DNA of 50,517 nucleotides from Bacteroidota bacterium (GTDB taxonomy: Bacteria > Bacteroidota > Bacteroidia > B-17B0 > Aurantibacillaceae), in the NCBI GenBank assembly GCA_030681615.1, contig JAUXSA010000100.1, positions 1 through 50,517 on the forward strand, read 5' to 3'. The position numbers and the translations under genes are program-made. Each line of letters begins with the position of its first letter. Positions within the stretch are counted from its first letter, which is position 1. Positions 28,051 through 36,424 of the stretch are shown here, in pieces. The notes beneath the pieces were generated by a model, which worked only from the letters and a program-made list of their open reading frames with translations, made no database searches and had not been told where the DNA came from.

Positions 28051-29898
28051 ATGGGTAAATTTAGATTACTTGTTTTTTTGATCATAGGAGTTGTTTGTGA
28101 AGATGTATCACAAACAACTCCTTTTCGTACTTCAACAGCTCCACCCATTAATATTTCACGTGGCCCGTACCTGCAGATGGGAACAGCAAACAGTATGATA
28201 TTGAAATGGCGAACCGATGTTAGCTGTGATACAAAAGTATGGTATGGCACTTCCCTAAGTACACTAACGAACCAGGCAACAAACTCTTCTTTAGTCACCA
28301 ATCACGAAATTAAATTAACAGGCTTAAATGCATCAACAGTTTATTATTATATCATTGCAACAACCTCTGCAACTTTAACGGCCGCCAATACCAACCAATA
28401 TTTTAAAACCAGTCCTGTAATTGGAACTAAGGGCAAATATAAATTTTGGGTAGTTGGCGATGCAGGAACCGGAAATAGTAATCAGGTTAGCGCTAAGACA
28501 GGCTTTTTAAATTACATCGGAAACAATCATACTGATGGATGGTTATGGTTAGGCGATAATGCATATGATGGTGGGTTTGATAGCGAATATCAGACAAACG
28601 TTTTTGCAAATGGAATTTATGCGGATGAATTAAAAAAAATTGTTGTATGGCCCGCACCAGGGAATCACGATTATAATAACAATATTCCTTTTTCTCCTTC
28701 ACCAGCGTATCTTGATATTTTTACTTTGCCTACTTTAGGTGAAGCTGGTGGACTTGCCTCCGGAACTGAAAAATATTATTCTTACAATTATGGAAATATC
28801 CATTTTATTGTTTTAGATTCTTACAGCGTTGGCCGCAACAGTTCTGATCCAATGGCGGTATGGTTACAGGCCGATCTTACGGCTAACACATTGCCATGGG
28901 TAATTGCCTATTGGCATCATCCACCTTATACAAAAGGAAGTCATAATTCCGATAATTCAAATTTCCTGGATGGGGAATTAGTAGATATGCGACAAAACAT
29001 TCTTCCAATATTAGAAAATGGTGGTGTTGATCTTGTATTGAATGGCCATAGTCATTGCTACGAACGTTCTTTTTTAGTGGACGGGCATTATGGTACATCT
29101 GGCCAATTAAATGCTTCAATGATAAAAAATAATACAAGTGGATCTTACCCAACTGTTTGTCCATACCAGAAACAAACTTTAATTAATAAAGCACATAAGG
29201 GTGCTGTTTATTCCGTTGTAGGTTGTTCCGGAAAAACCAGTGGTACATCAAGCGGTTGGCCACATCCTGTATTTTATAGTTATAATAATACGCTATTTGG
29301 AAGTATGCTGATAGAAGTAAACGATAATCGTTTGGATGCAAAATTTATTACAAGCACAAATTCTGTTTACGACAGTTTTACCATCGTGAAAAATGCAAGT
29401 AAAAAGGTTACACTAAATATTTGCCAGGGACAAAACGCCATTTTAAAACCATCCTGGCCTGAAGCCGTTTATTGGTTTCCACTCGGAACAACTTTAGATT
29501 CAGCAATTGTAAGTCCTGCCTTCTCTACTGTTTATTATGCTTACGATCCTAACTCATGTATTAAAGATACGTTCATAGTAAATGTTACCCCAAACACTAT
29601 TCCTCCCTGCAATATAACTTCACTCGCGGCTTATGAACCTGCCTCAGAGGTAAGCGTTTATCCAACCCTCATTAAAAATAAGAACGAAGCGTTTGTGATC
29701 AGAACATTATCCGGAACAAAAATTGAGTCGGCAAAAATTCTTGACATACAGGGGAAAATAATGGAAGCTTCATTAGATGAAATTTCCACTACTGAAGTAA
29801 AAGTTTACTTTAAAAACGAACCTTCAAATGGCGTTTATTTTCTTGAATTAATAATTGATGATAAACCTATCCATAAAAAAATAATCTTTAATAAATAA
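28051..29898 (+). CDS. purple-acid-phosphatase-like metallophosphoesterase with T9SS tail (2)
   Basis: 615 residues, paralogue of the protein at 19707. Signal peptide (about 1-20), N-terminal fibronectin-like domain ('GPYLQMGTANSMILKWRTD'), then metal-binding blocks 'GDAGTG', 'GDNAY', 'GNHDY', 'YWHHPPY' and 'GHSHCYER'. The C-terminal part ('VYPTLIKNKNEAFVI' to 'KIIFNK') is a diverged T9SS domain that lacks the usual 'YPNP' (it reads 'YPTL'). Expected to hydrolyse phosphate esters at the cell surface. First gene of the forward arm; the next gene starts 3 bp after its stop. Confidence 0.9.
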   Translation: MGKFRLLVFLIIGVVCEDVSQTTPFRTSTAPPINISRGPYLQMGTANSMILKWRTDVSCDTKVWYGTSLSTLTNQATNSSLVTNHEIKLTGLNASTVYYYIIATTSATLTAANTNQYFKTSPVIGTKGKYKFWVVGDAGTGNSNQVSAKTGFLNYIGNNHTDGWLWLGDNAYDGGFDSEYQTNVFANGIYADELKKIVVWPAPGNHDYNNNIPFSPSPAYLDIFTLPTLGEAGGLASGTEKYYSYNYGNIHFIVLDSYSVGRNSSDPMAVWLQADLTANTLPWVIAYWHHPPYTKGSHNSDNSNFLDGELVDMRQNILPILENGGVDLVLNGHSHCYERSFLVDGHYGTSGQLNASMIKNNTSGSYPTVCPYQKQTLINKAHKGAVYSVVGCSGKTSGTSSGWPHPVFYSYNNTLFGSMLIEVNDNRLDAKFITSTNSVYDSFTIVKNASKKVTLNICQGQNAILKPSWPEAVYWFPLGTTLDSAIVSPAFSTVYYAYDPNSCIKDTFIVNVTPNTIPPCNITSLAAYEPASEVSVYPTLIKNKNEAFVIRTLSGTKIESAKILDIQGKIMEASLDEISTTEVKVYFKNEPSNGVYFLELIIDDKPIHKKIIFNK

Positions 29899-29901
29899 AA
29901 T

Positions 29902-31494
29902 ATGAAAACATTTTTACACAAAGCCATTTTTTCTATTACACTCTTGTGTTCGCATTTCTTATATCCGCAATGCACCATTAATAATGTTGCAGGAGATCTG
30001 GTTATTTCTTCAAATATTATTATGACAGGTACATATAATGTATCCGGAAAATTTGTTATTCCTGCAGGTATAACAGTTTTTGTGCAAGGCTACTCTTCTA
30101 ATACCTGCGGAAAATTAGTTATAAATGCCCAAAAAGTTTTTGTACATGGAACGATCAATGCTAATAATTCAGGGTATCCCGGCGGATTGGGTGGTGTTGG
30201 CGGAGCAAGCGTAACAAGTATTACAGGCGATGCCGTTTCATTAACAGGTTGTAATAATAAAGATAACACAGGGCATGTAACTGTAGAAGGCGGAAAACAA
30301 GGTGTTGCCGGTTTAGGCCTGGGTGGTGGCGTTCCGGGTGCTAACGGCGCAAACGGTTCCGGCCCAAAACAACAGTGCTTAAGTAATAATGATGAGTGCG
30401 GAATGATAGGTTCTGGTGGTGGCGCCGGTGGTGGCTCAGGTGGAACATATGGCGGTAAAGGCGGTAACGGCTCTAATGGTGGTAACGGAACAAATTCTTA
30501 TACAGCAACCGGTGCCAATGTATCAACAGGTTATGCTGTTATTCCAGGTAATGGTGGCTCAGGTGGTGTTGCACTTAATAATGTTGGAACGCCTACAGGA
30601 AACGATATTGATCTTGGTTCAGGCGGCGCAGGAGCAGGTGGTGGCGGGCGTTCGTTCATCGCAGGTTTGCAGGGAAGTAAGGGCGGAAATGGTGGTGGTA
30701 TGGTAATGTTGGTTGCCTCAGATACGTTATTGATCTCAGGTTCTATTACTGCAACAGGTGAAAATGGTTTGAACGGAGGAAAAGGAGGAGACGGCGGCGT
30801 TACTGCAAAATGTTGTTCGGATGGTTGTGACGATTGCGGAGAAGCTACTTTATCATGTGGTTCAGGTGGTGGTTCTGGTGCAGGTGGTGGCTCAGGCGGT
30901 GGAATTTATTTGGAATCACAAAACAAAGCGGTAATCACCGGAACGTTAGTTGCTAATGGTGGAAATGGAGGAAACGGTGGTCAAAAAGGAAATGGCACTA
31001 GCTGCAATTACAGCGCAACTTTTTGTGGAACACAAGTGCTTATAAGCGGTAATGGCTCTGATGGAACTACAGGTGGTGGCGGCGGCGGCGGAAGAATAAA
31101 AATATTTGTACCAAGTTGTACTCAAAATACAATTTCACCGGTAAGTAATGTATCTGGCGGAACATTAGGTAATGCAGGTTTACCGGGTTCTTATAATGTT
31201 ATTTGTAATGTTACAAGTGTGATCGAAAATTATGTTTATCACCAGTTAAATATTTTTCCTAATCCTGCAACAAACCAGATCACTTTAAAATTTAAATATT
31301 TTGATTCGTTCAAGGATGAAAATTGTTCTATTGAAATTATTGACCTTAATGGCAAAAAAGTAATGGAAACGTCTTCGCTTTTGCATTTGAATGCAGAACA
31401 AACAATAGATGTGAGCGAGTTAAACAGCGGCATGTATTTTTTAAGATTGAACACGCATGATCATTTAATTAATCAAAAATTTATAAAACAATAA
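29902..31494 (+). CDS. glycine-rich T9SS-secreted protein
   Basis: 530 residues. After a signal peptide (about 1-23) and a short beta-rich start ('GDLVISSNIIMTGTYNVSG'), residues about 90-410 are strongly glycine-rich with many GG/GGxGG/GGNGG tracts and clusters of cysteines ('CCSDGCDDCGEATLSCG'). The C-terminal T9SS type A domain is clear ('LNIFPNPATNQITLKF' to 'NQKFIKQ'). No enzymatic domain is visible. Such low-complexity proteins can be structural or adhesive. It lies 3 bp after one phosphatase gene and 3 bp before another, so it is firmly inside the phosphatase operon. Confidence 0.8.
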   Translation: MKTFLHKAIFSITLLCSHFLYPQCTINNVAGDLVISSNIIMTGTYNVSGKFVIPAGITVFVQGYSSNTCGKLVINAQKVFVHGTINANNSGYPGGLGGVGGASVTSITGDAVSLTGCNNKDNTGHVTVEGGKQGVAGLGLGGGVPGANGANGSGPKQQCLSNNDECGMIGSGGGAGGGSGGTYGGKGGNGSNGGNGTNSYTATGANVSTGYAVIPGNGGSGGVALNNVGTPTGNDIDLGSGGAGAGGGGRSFIAGLQGSKGGNGGGMVMLVASDTLLISGSITATGENGLNGGKGGDGGVTAKCCSDGCDDCGEATLSCGSGGGSGAGGGSGGGIYLESQNKAVITGTLVANGGNGGNGGQKGNGTSCNYSATFCGTQVLISGNGSDGTTGGGGGGGRIKIFVPSCTQNTISPVSNVSGGTLGNAGLPGSYNVICNVTSVIENYVYHQLNIFPNPATNQITLKFKYFDSFKDENCSIEIIDLNGKKVMETSSLLHLNAEQTIDVSELNSGMYFLRLNTHDHLINQKFIKQ

Positions 31495-31497
31495 AAA

Positions 31498-33351
31498 ATG
31501 AAAAAGCTTCTGATCCTAATATGTATTTTTTTGGTGAAAGATCTTTACCAACAAACCAATCATAAAATAACTTTACAACCCTGCTTAAAACCTTTTTATC
31601 ATGGCGTTGCTTCCGGCGACCCAATGACCGACAGGGTAATTATTTGGACACGTGTAACTCCTGATACTAACCAGATAAACCAATCTATTATTGTGGACTG
31701 GAAAATTGCAACTGATACAGGAATGGTGAACGTTATTAACCAGGGAACTTTATTAACCGATTCAACAAAAGATTTTACTGTAAAAGTAGATGCAACAGGA
31801 TTAAATCCTAACACATTTTATTTTTATGAATTTAAAGCTAACGGAAAATATTCTCCACGTGGAAGAACAAGAACAACGCCTTTAGCCGCTGCGGATAGTT
31901 TACGTTTTGCCCTTGTATCCTGTGCCAATTTTGAAGCGGGTCTTTTTAATTCGTATGCGAGTTTATTAGCGCGTAAAGATTTTGATGCTGTACTTTCTCT
32001 TGGTGATTATATATATGAATATAATACTGGTGGATATTCGCCTAATCCTGCAACACCATCAAGGACCTGGTCTCCCGCAAATGAAATTATTTCAATCGCA
32101 GATTACCGCATGCGTTATTCGTCGTATAGATTAGATCTTGATCTGCAACGATTGCATCAACAATTTCCTTTTGTTTGTGTTTATGATGATCATGAATTTT
32201 CAAATGATGCATGGATCAATGGTGCAGGCAATCATCAGGCTGGTGAAGGTCCCTGGAACGCAAGAAAACAATGTGCGCAAAAAGCTTTTTTTGAATGGTT
32301 ACCGGTTAGGGTAACAGGAACTATTAATCCTTACCAGATCTACAGAAAAATAAAATACGGTAATCTTGTAGACCTGATCATGATGGACACGAGGGTTGAA
32401 GGGCGAGATCTGCAAGCTGGTACTTCGGGGGCAACAGTTACAAGTCCAACAAGACAACTATTAGGATCAACACAATATAATTGGTGGAAAAACAAAATGG
32501 ATTCAAGTACAGCACAATGGAAAGTCTTAGGTCAACAGGTTATGATGGCCCCGTTACAGGTTTTTGGAATTGGTTTTAATGGCGACCAGTGGGATGGTTA
32601 CCCTGCACAAAGATCAAATATTTACAACCATGTTCTTAGTAACAATATTTCAAATATGGTTGTAATAACTGGTGATATCCATTCTTCGTGGGCAAACGAC
32701 CTTCCCACTGCAACATATAACAGTAGTACAGGAGCGGGATCTGCAGGTGTTGAATTTGTGACGCCAAGTGTAACTTCACCAGGAATGAGCATTCCGTTAG
32801 GCGCATCAGCTATTATGGCTGCCAATGGTCACATAAAATATACAAACTTATCAGCGCATGGTTATGTAATTATGGATATAAATCAAAACCGCACGCAGGC
32901 AGATTGGTACCATATTACAACTATTGATAATCCAAGTACAGCGTATACATATGCTACTTCTTTTAAGGTAAATAATTTTCAAAGACATTTAATACCTGTT
33001 GGTTCGGCTTCTTTACCAAGACAAAGTATTTATCACATCCTTGCGCCTTTATGTCCAAGGCCTGCTTTAATAACGTCTTTGAACGATACATACAAAGAAA
33101 ATATTTTCCTTTCGGTTTATCCAAATCCTTCAATGGATTATGTTACCATACAATTTAACAACAGTAACCAGGGTAAGGTAAAGATATCTGTTTGTGATGC
33201 TGCCGGAAAAATTGTTTATGATCATACAGATGTCATAGATCAGGGTGTTAATAAACACTATATTAATTCTACATCTTTTAGTGAAGGGATTTATTTTATA
33301 AAAATTGAAACCGTTGGGAATTCAGAAACTATTAAGTTCGTTAAGCAGTAA
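31498..33351 (+). CDS. phoD: PhoD-family alkaline phosphatase with T9SS tail
   Basis: 617 residues. PhoD N-terminal domain starts at 'FYHGVASGDPMTDRVIIWTR' (33-52); the catalytic domain has 'VSCANFEAG' (C142, the position of the Fe-ligand Cys), 'SLGDYIYEY' (167-175), 'YDDHEFSND' (229-237) and 'TGDIHSSW'. The T9SS type A domain begins at 'LSVYPNPSMDYVTI'. PhoD enzymes hydrolyse phosphomono- and diesters and use an Fe/Ca centre. The signal peptide is short and not a Tat signal, in keeping with T9SS export. The 3' end overlaps the next gene by up to 47 bp. Confidence 0.92.
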   Translation: MKKLLILICIFLVKDLYQQTNHKITLQPCLKPFYHGVASGDPMTDRVIIWTRVTPDTNQINQSIIVDWKIATDTGMVNVINQGTLLTDSTKDFTVKVDATGLNPNTFYFYEFKANGKYSPRGRTRTTPLAAADSLRFALVSCANFEAGLFNSYASLLARKDFDAVLSLGDYIYEYNTGGYSPNPATPSRTWSPANEIISIADYRMRYSSYRLDLDLQRLHQQFPFVCVYDDHEFSNDAWINGAGNHQAGEGPWNARKQCAQKAFFEWLPVRVTGTINPYQIYRKIKYGNLVDLIMMDTRVEGRDLQAGTSGATVTSPTRQLLGSTQYNWWKNKMDSSTAQWKVLGQQVMMAPLQVFGIGFNGDQWDGYPAQRSNIYNHVLSNNISNMVVITGDIHSSWANDLPTATYNSSTGAGSAGVEFVTPSVTSPGMSIPLGASAIMAANGHIKYTNLSAHGYVIMDINQNRTQADWYHITTIDNPSTAYTYATSFKVNNFQRHLIPVGSASLPRQSIYHILAPLCPRPALITSLNDTYKENIFLSVYPNPSMDYVTIQFNNSNQGKVKISVCDAAGKIVYDHTDVIDQGVNKHYINSTSFSEGIYFIKIETVGNSETIKFVKQ

Positions 33352-35245
33352 AAATAAACGCTTACTGTGTATTGCCGGAATTCATTTTATTGCCATTGAA
33401 GGCATATTACTGAGTTTTTCGTTTATTGGAATTCAACCGCAGAATGTCAATGTAATTATTGATACTCATTTTGGCAAGCTCATCGAAAATATTGATAGCC
33501 TTGAAAAGAATGTGGTAGAAAACAGGCCCATCACGCAAAAACAATTTTATTACACCTTATCGCGTAAAAATTACAAATATCTTGAAACAGTTATTGAATA
33601 TGTTTCGCCTTTTTTTGCCAAGTATTATATTAATGGGCCACCCATTAGGAAACATGATCTTGAAAGTGGCAATAAAGTTATTGAACCACACGGCTTTCAA
33701 TTACTGGAAACTTTTTTTTTTACCGACAACAACAGCTTGTCAAAAGAAGAAATAGTTTACGAGATCAGACTCCTTAAGGAAACGATCGTTCAAACACGAA
33801 AAAAATACAAAAGTGTAACTCCAAGAACTGAGCAGTATTTTGACATGATACAAATGGAATTGGTACGCATTATCAGTTTAAACATCAATGGTTACGATTG
33901 CGCTATCACCAAAGACAATATACAAGAAACTACTTTTATTTTTGACGGCATATTAGGGGTTCTTGAAGGTATTGAAGAGGTTAGAGAGAAAGGCCGGTCG
34001 CTTCCAAAAATAAAAAAACTAATTTCAGATTCCAAAAAATATCTATCCTTAAACAAGGGGTACGATTCATTTAACCGGTTATATTTTATTACAGATTACG
34101 TTAAGCCGCTTTATTCAATGGTGCAAAAAATGAGGGACGAATTACAGCTATCAAGCACGCCGGTAAATTACGCTATCAATTTCAGTGAAAATAATTTATT
34201 TGACAAAACCTTTTTTAACAGATATTTTTTTTCGGTTAACATATCCGACTCAACAAATATAGTAGCGCAAACAGAGCTTGGAAAGAATTTATTTTTCGAT
34301 CCTATTTTATCTGGTAATAATAAGCGTGCCTGTGCCTCTTGCCATAAACCTGAGTTTGCCTTTTCAGATACGATCAATAAAAATTTTGAATATAACCGAT
34401 CAGGTGTTGTTAAGAGAAATACACCGGCTTTATTAAACGTTATGTATCAAAAAAATTTCTTTTATGACGGAAGGTCGTTACAATTAGAAGACCAGGTAAG
34501 CGATGTGTTACATGCGCAAAATGAAATGAATTCTATTCCTGCAGAAATAGTAAATAAGTTAAGGCAAAGCGATGACTACAGAAATTTATTCAAAAAAGCT
34601 TTCAACGGCAAGGCCGATACCGCCATAACATTTTACGGAGTTTTAAAATCCATATCTGAATTTGAAAAAACGCTATTATCATTGAATTCAAAATTTGATA
34701 AATACATTAAGGGAGATAAAAAAGCATTAAACCAAAATGAAATAAACGGTTATAATGTTTTTGCCGGAAAGGCATTATGTGGCTCTTGTCATTTTTTACC
34801 TTTATTCAATGGGCTTGTACCTCCTGTTTATAATGATAATGAATTTGAAGTTATTGGCACATTAAAAAGTCCTAACTCTAATGAACTTGATCCCGATAGC
34901 GGCAGGATCTTAATTACAAAAAAGAACATCCATGCCTTTTCATTTAAAACGCCGGGTATACGAAACATTGCAAGTACATTTCCTTATATGCATAATGGCG
35001 CTTACAGAACTTTAGAAGAGGTGATTGAATTTTATAACAAAGGTGGTGGGAGTGTTAGTGCACAAAAGATCGAACATCAAACTTTGCCTTTCGATTCTTT
35101 ACAACTTTCAACTAAAGAAAAACAGGATATAAAATATTTCTTATTAAGCCTGTCAGATAACCCTTACAAAAACATAACTCCAAAAAAACTGCCAAAAATT
35201 AAAGATCCCGTTCTTAATGAAAGGAAAATTGGAGGGGAATATTAA
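33305..35245 (+). CDS. di-heme cytochrome c peroxidase (MauG-like) with long N-terminal domain, copy C
   Basis: 646 residues in the frame from TTG 33305. Heme motifs 'CASCH' and 'CGSCH', 'MHNGAYRTLEEVIEFYNKGGG' and the shared tail 'LNERKIGGEY' are present. The N-terminal helical region (about 45-280) contains 'YYINGPPI' and 'EPHGFQLLE', matching copy B closely. No ATG exists before the anchor segment 'LLCIAGIHFIAIEGILLSF'; candidates are TTG at 33305 or 33314, inside the end of phoD. Translation therefore probably depends on coupling to phoD, with re-initiation around its stop codon. The true start is uncertain. Follows phoD, just as copy B follows a phosphatase gene. Confidence 0.87.
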   Translation: MKPLGIQKLLSSLSSKNKRLLCIAGIHFIAIEGILLSFSFIGIQPQNVNVIIDTHFGKLIENIDSLEKNVVENRPITQKQFYYTLSRKNYKYLETVIEYVSPFFAKYYINGPPIRKHDLESGNKVIEPHGFQLLETFFFTDNNSLSKEEIVYEIRLLKETIVQTRKKYKSVTPRTEQYFDMIQMELVRIISLNINGYDCAITKDNIQETTFIFDGILGVLEGIEEVREKGRSLPKIKKLISDSKKYLSLNKGYDSFNRLYFITDYVKPLYSMVQKMRDELQLSSTPVNYAINFSENNLFDKTFFNRYFFSVNISDSTNIVAQTELGKNLFFDPILSGNNKRACASCHKPEFAFSDTINKNFEYNRSGVVKRNTPALLNVMYQKNFFYDGRSLQLEDQVSDVLHAQNEMNSIPAEIVNKLRQSDDYRNLFKKAFNGKADTAITFYGVLKSISEFEKTLLSLNSKFDKYIKGDKKALNQNEINGYNVFAGKALCGSCHFLPLFNGLVPPVYNDNEFEVIGTLKSPNSNELDPDSGRILITKKNIHAFSFKTPGIRNIASTFPYMHNGAYRTLEEVIEFYNKGGGSVSAQKIEHQTLPFDSLQLSTKEKQDIKYFLLSLSDNPYKNITPKKLPKIKDPVLNERKIGGEY

Positions 35246-35308
35246 AAAATTTCATTTTGATACACTAACCTTAACAAAAGGTTAAGATATGTATGTTTCA
35301 TTTGTGAA

Positions 35309-36241
35309 ATGAAAACGTTTTCTCTGATCACTAGATCTTCTGTTTATTTTCTTTTCTTTTTTGTATTTGTAAATTGTACTGATTCTTCTTCTACTGAAAA
35401 AGAAAAAGCTGAAAAACAAAAAAAACTTATTACAATTAAAGGTTCAGATTCTGAATTGAATTTATTAAAATTCTTTGCTGATGAATACAAAGCAAATCGC
35501 CCTGGCCTAATAGTGAATGTTTCCGGCGGAGGAACATCACACGGTATAAAAGCTTTAATAAATAATGAAACCGATATAGCTATTGCCTCAAGAATAATAA
35601 CTGAAGAAGAAATTACTAGCGCAAAGGCAAAAGGTGTTAACCCATTGGCATTTATTATTGCCCAGGATATTGTTGCAATAATTACACATCCCGAAACCGG
35701 TATAGACAGTTTATCATTATCTCAATTATCAAAGATAATGAAGGGAACAATTATTAATTGGAAAGAATTAGGTGGAATAGATCTTCCAATAAAAATTTAC
35801 GGACGAGATAAACACTCTGGCACTCGTTATTACTTAAAAGATAAGTTAGGCGTTAAAAAATTTCCAGCACATTACGAAGAGTTAGATGGAAATGCCCAGA
35901 TCATAGAAAAAATTCACAGCGAAAAAGGGTCTATGGGTTATGTAAATGTAGGATCCATAGTAAATGTAGAGGGCAAACCAACCAGTAAAGTATGGGCAAT
36001 GAATTTGTATATCGAAAACAACAAAGCTTGTTCGCCATATGAAAATCAGAGAATAAAATATGGGGAATATCCTTTAGTAAGGCCATTAATACAATACACC
36101 AATGGCAAACCCTCAAACGAACTATTGGAATTCATCAATTTTGAATTACTTGAACGACAACAATCAAACCTTGAAAAACACGGCTATTTAAAAATTAACG
36201 CTACCTATTTTAATATGAATCAAAATAGCTTAAACAACTAG
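35309..36241 (+). CDS. PstS-like phosphate-binding lipoprotein
   Basis: 310 residues; lipobox 'VFVNC' with C23, then 'TIKGSDSELNLL', 'SGGGTSHGIKALI', 'IAIASRIITEEE', 'IINWKELGG', 'GRDKHSGTRYY' and 'EKGSMGYVNV', the phosphate-contacting loops of the PstS-like family (PBP-like domain). It should bind inorganic phosphate in the periplasm or at the outer membrane. No PstC, PstA, PstB or PhoU genes follow in this window, so it either works with a pump encoded elsewhere or acts as a surface phosphate trap. It starts 63 bp after peroxidase C. Confidence 0.88.
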   Translation: MKTFSLITRSSVYFLFFFVFVNCTDSSSTEKEKAEKQKKLITIKGSDSELNLLKFFADEYKANRPGLIVNVSGGGTSHGIKALINNETDIAIASRIITEEEITSAKAKGVNPLAFIIAQDIVAIITHPETGIDSLSLSQLSKIMKGTIINWKELGGIDLPIKIYGRDKHSGTRYYLKDKLGVKKFPAHYEELDGNAQIIEKIHSEKGSMGYVNVGSIVNVEGKPTSKVWAMNLYIENNKACSPYENQRIKYGEYPLVRPLIQYTNGKPSNELLEFINFELLERQQSNLEKHGYLKINATYFNMNQNSLNN

Positions 36242-36367
36242 TTTTAATTCATTTCTAATGTTATTAAGTAAATTTTACACAACAATTCTTTCACAAAAAA
36301 ATAACATTCCTTTACCCTATTCTTTTGTTAAAATAAATAATTTTGTTTAGTGAAAATCCTTGAAGTT

Positions 36368-36385
36368 TTATACAGTTCTGTATAA
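36368..36385. promoter_or_regulatory. perfect 8-2-8 palindrome, possible operator
   Basis: TTATACAG-TT-CTGTATAA is a perfect inverted repeat centred 49 bp upstream of the SprB-repeat gene. A consensus-like TAATTTTG lies about 25 bp upstream of it. The arms match a typical dimeric-repressor operator in size. No T-run follows, so it is not a terminator. Confidence 0.45.
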
Positions 36386-36424
36386 CTCCTAAACCACAAA
36401 AATTTTGTAATTTTTTTAAATAAA

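Noticed and set aside
30416-30706. 96-codon frame inside the glycine-rich gene
   Set aside because: It is an out-of-frame reading of GGT/GGC-rich repeats, which readily give open frames of Val and Gln.
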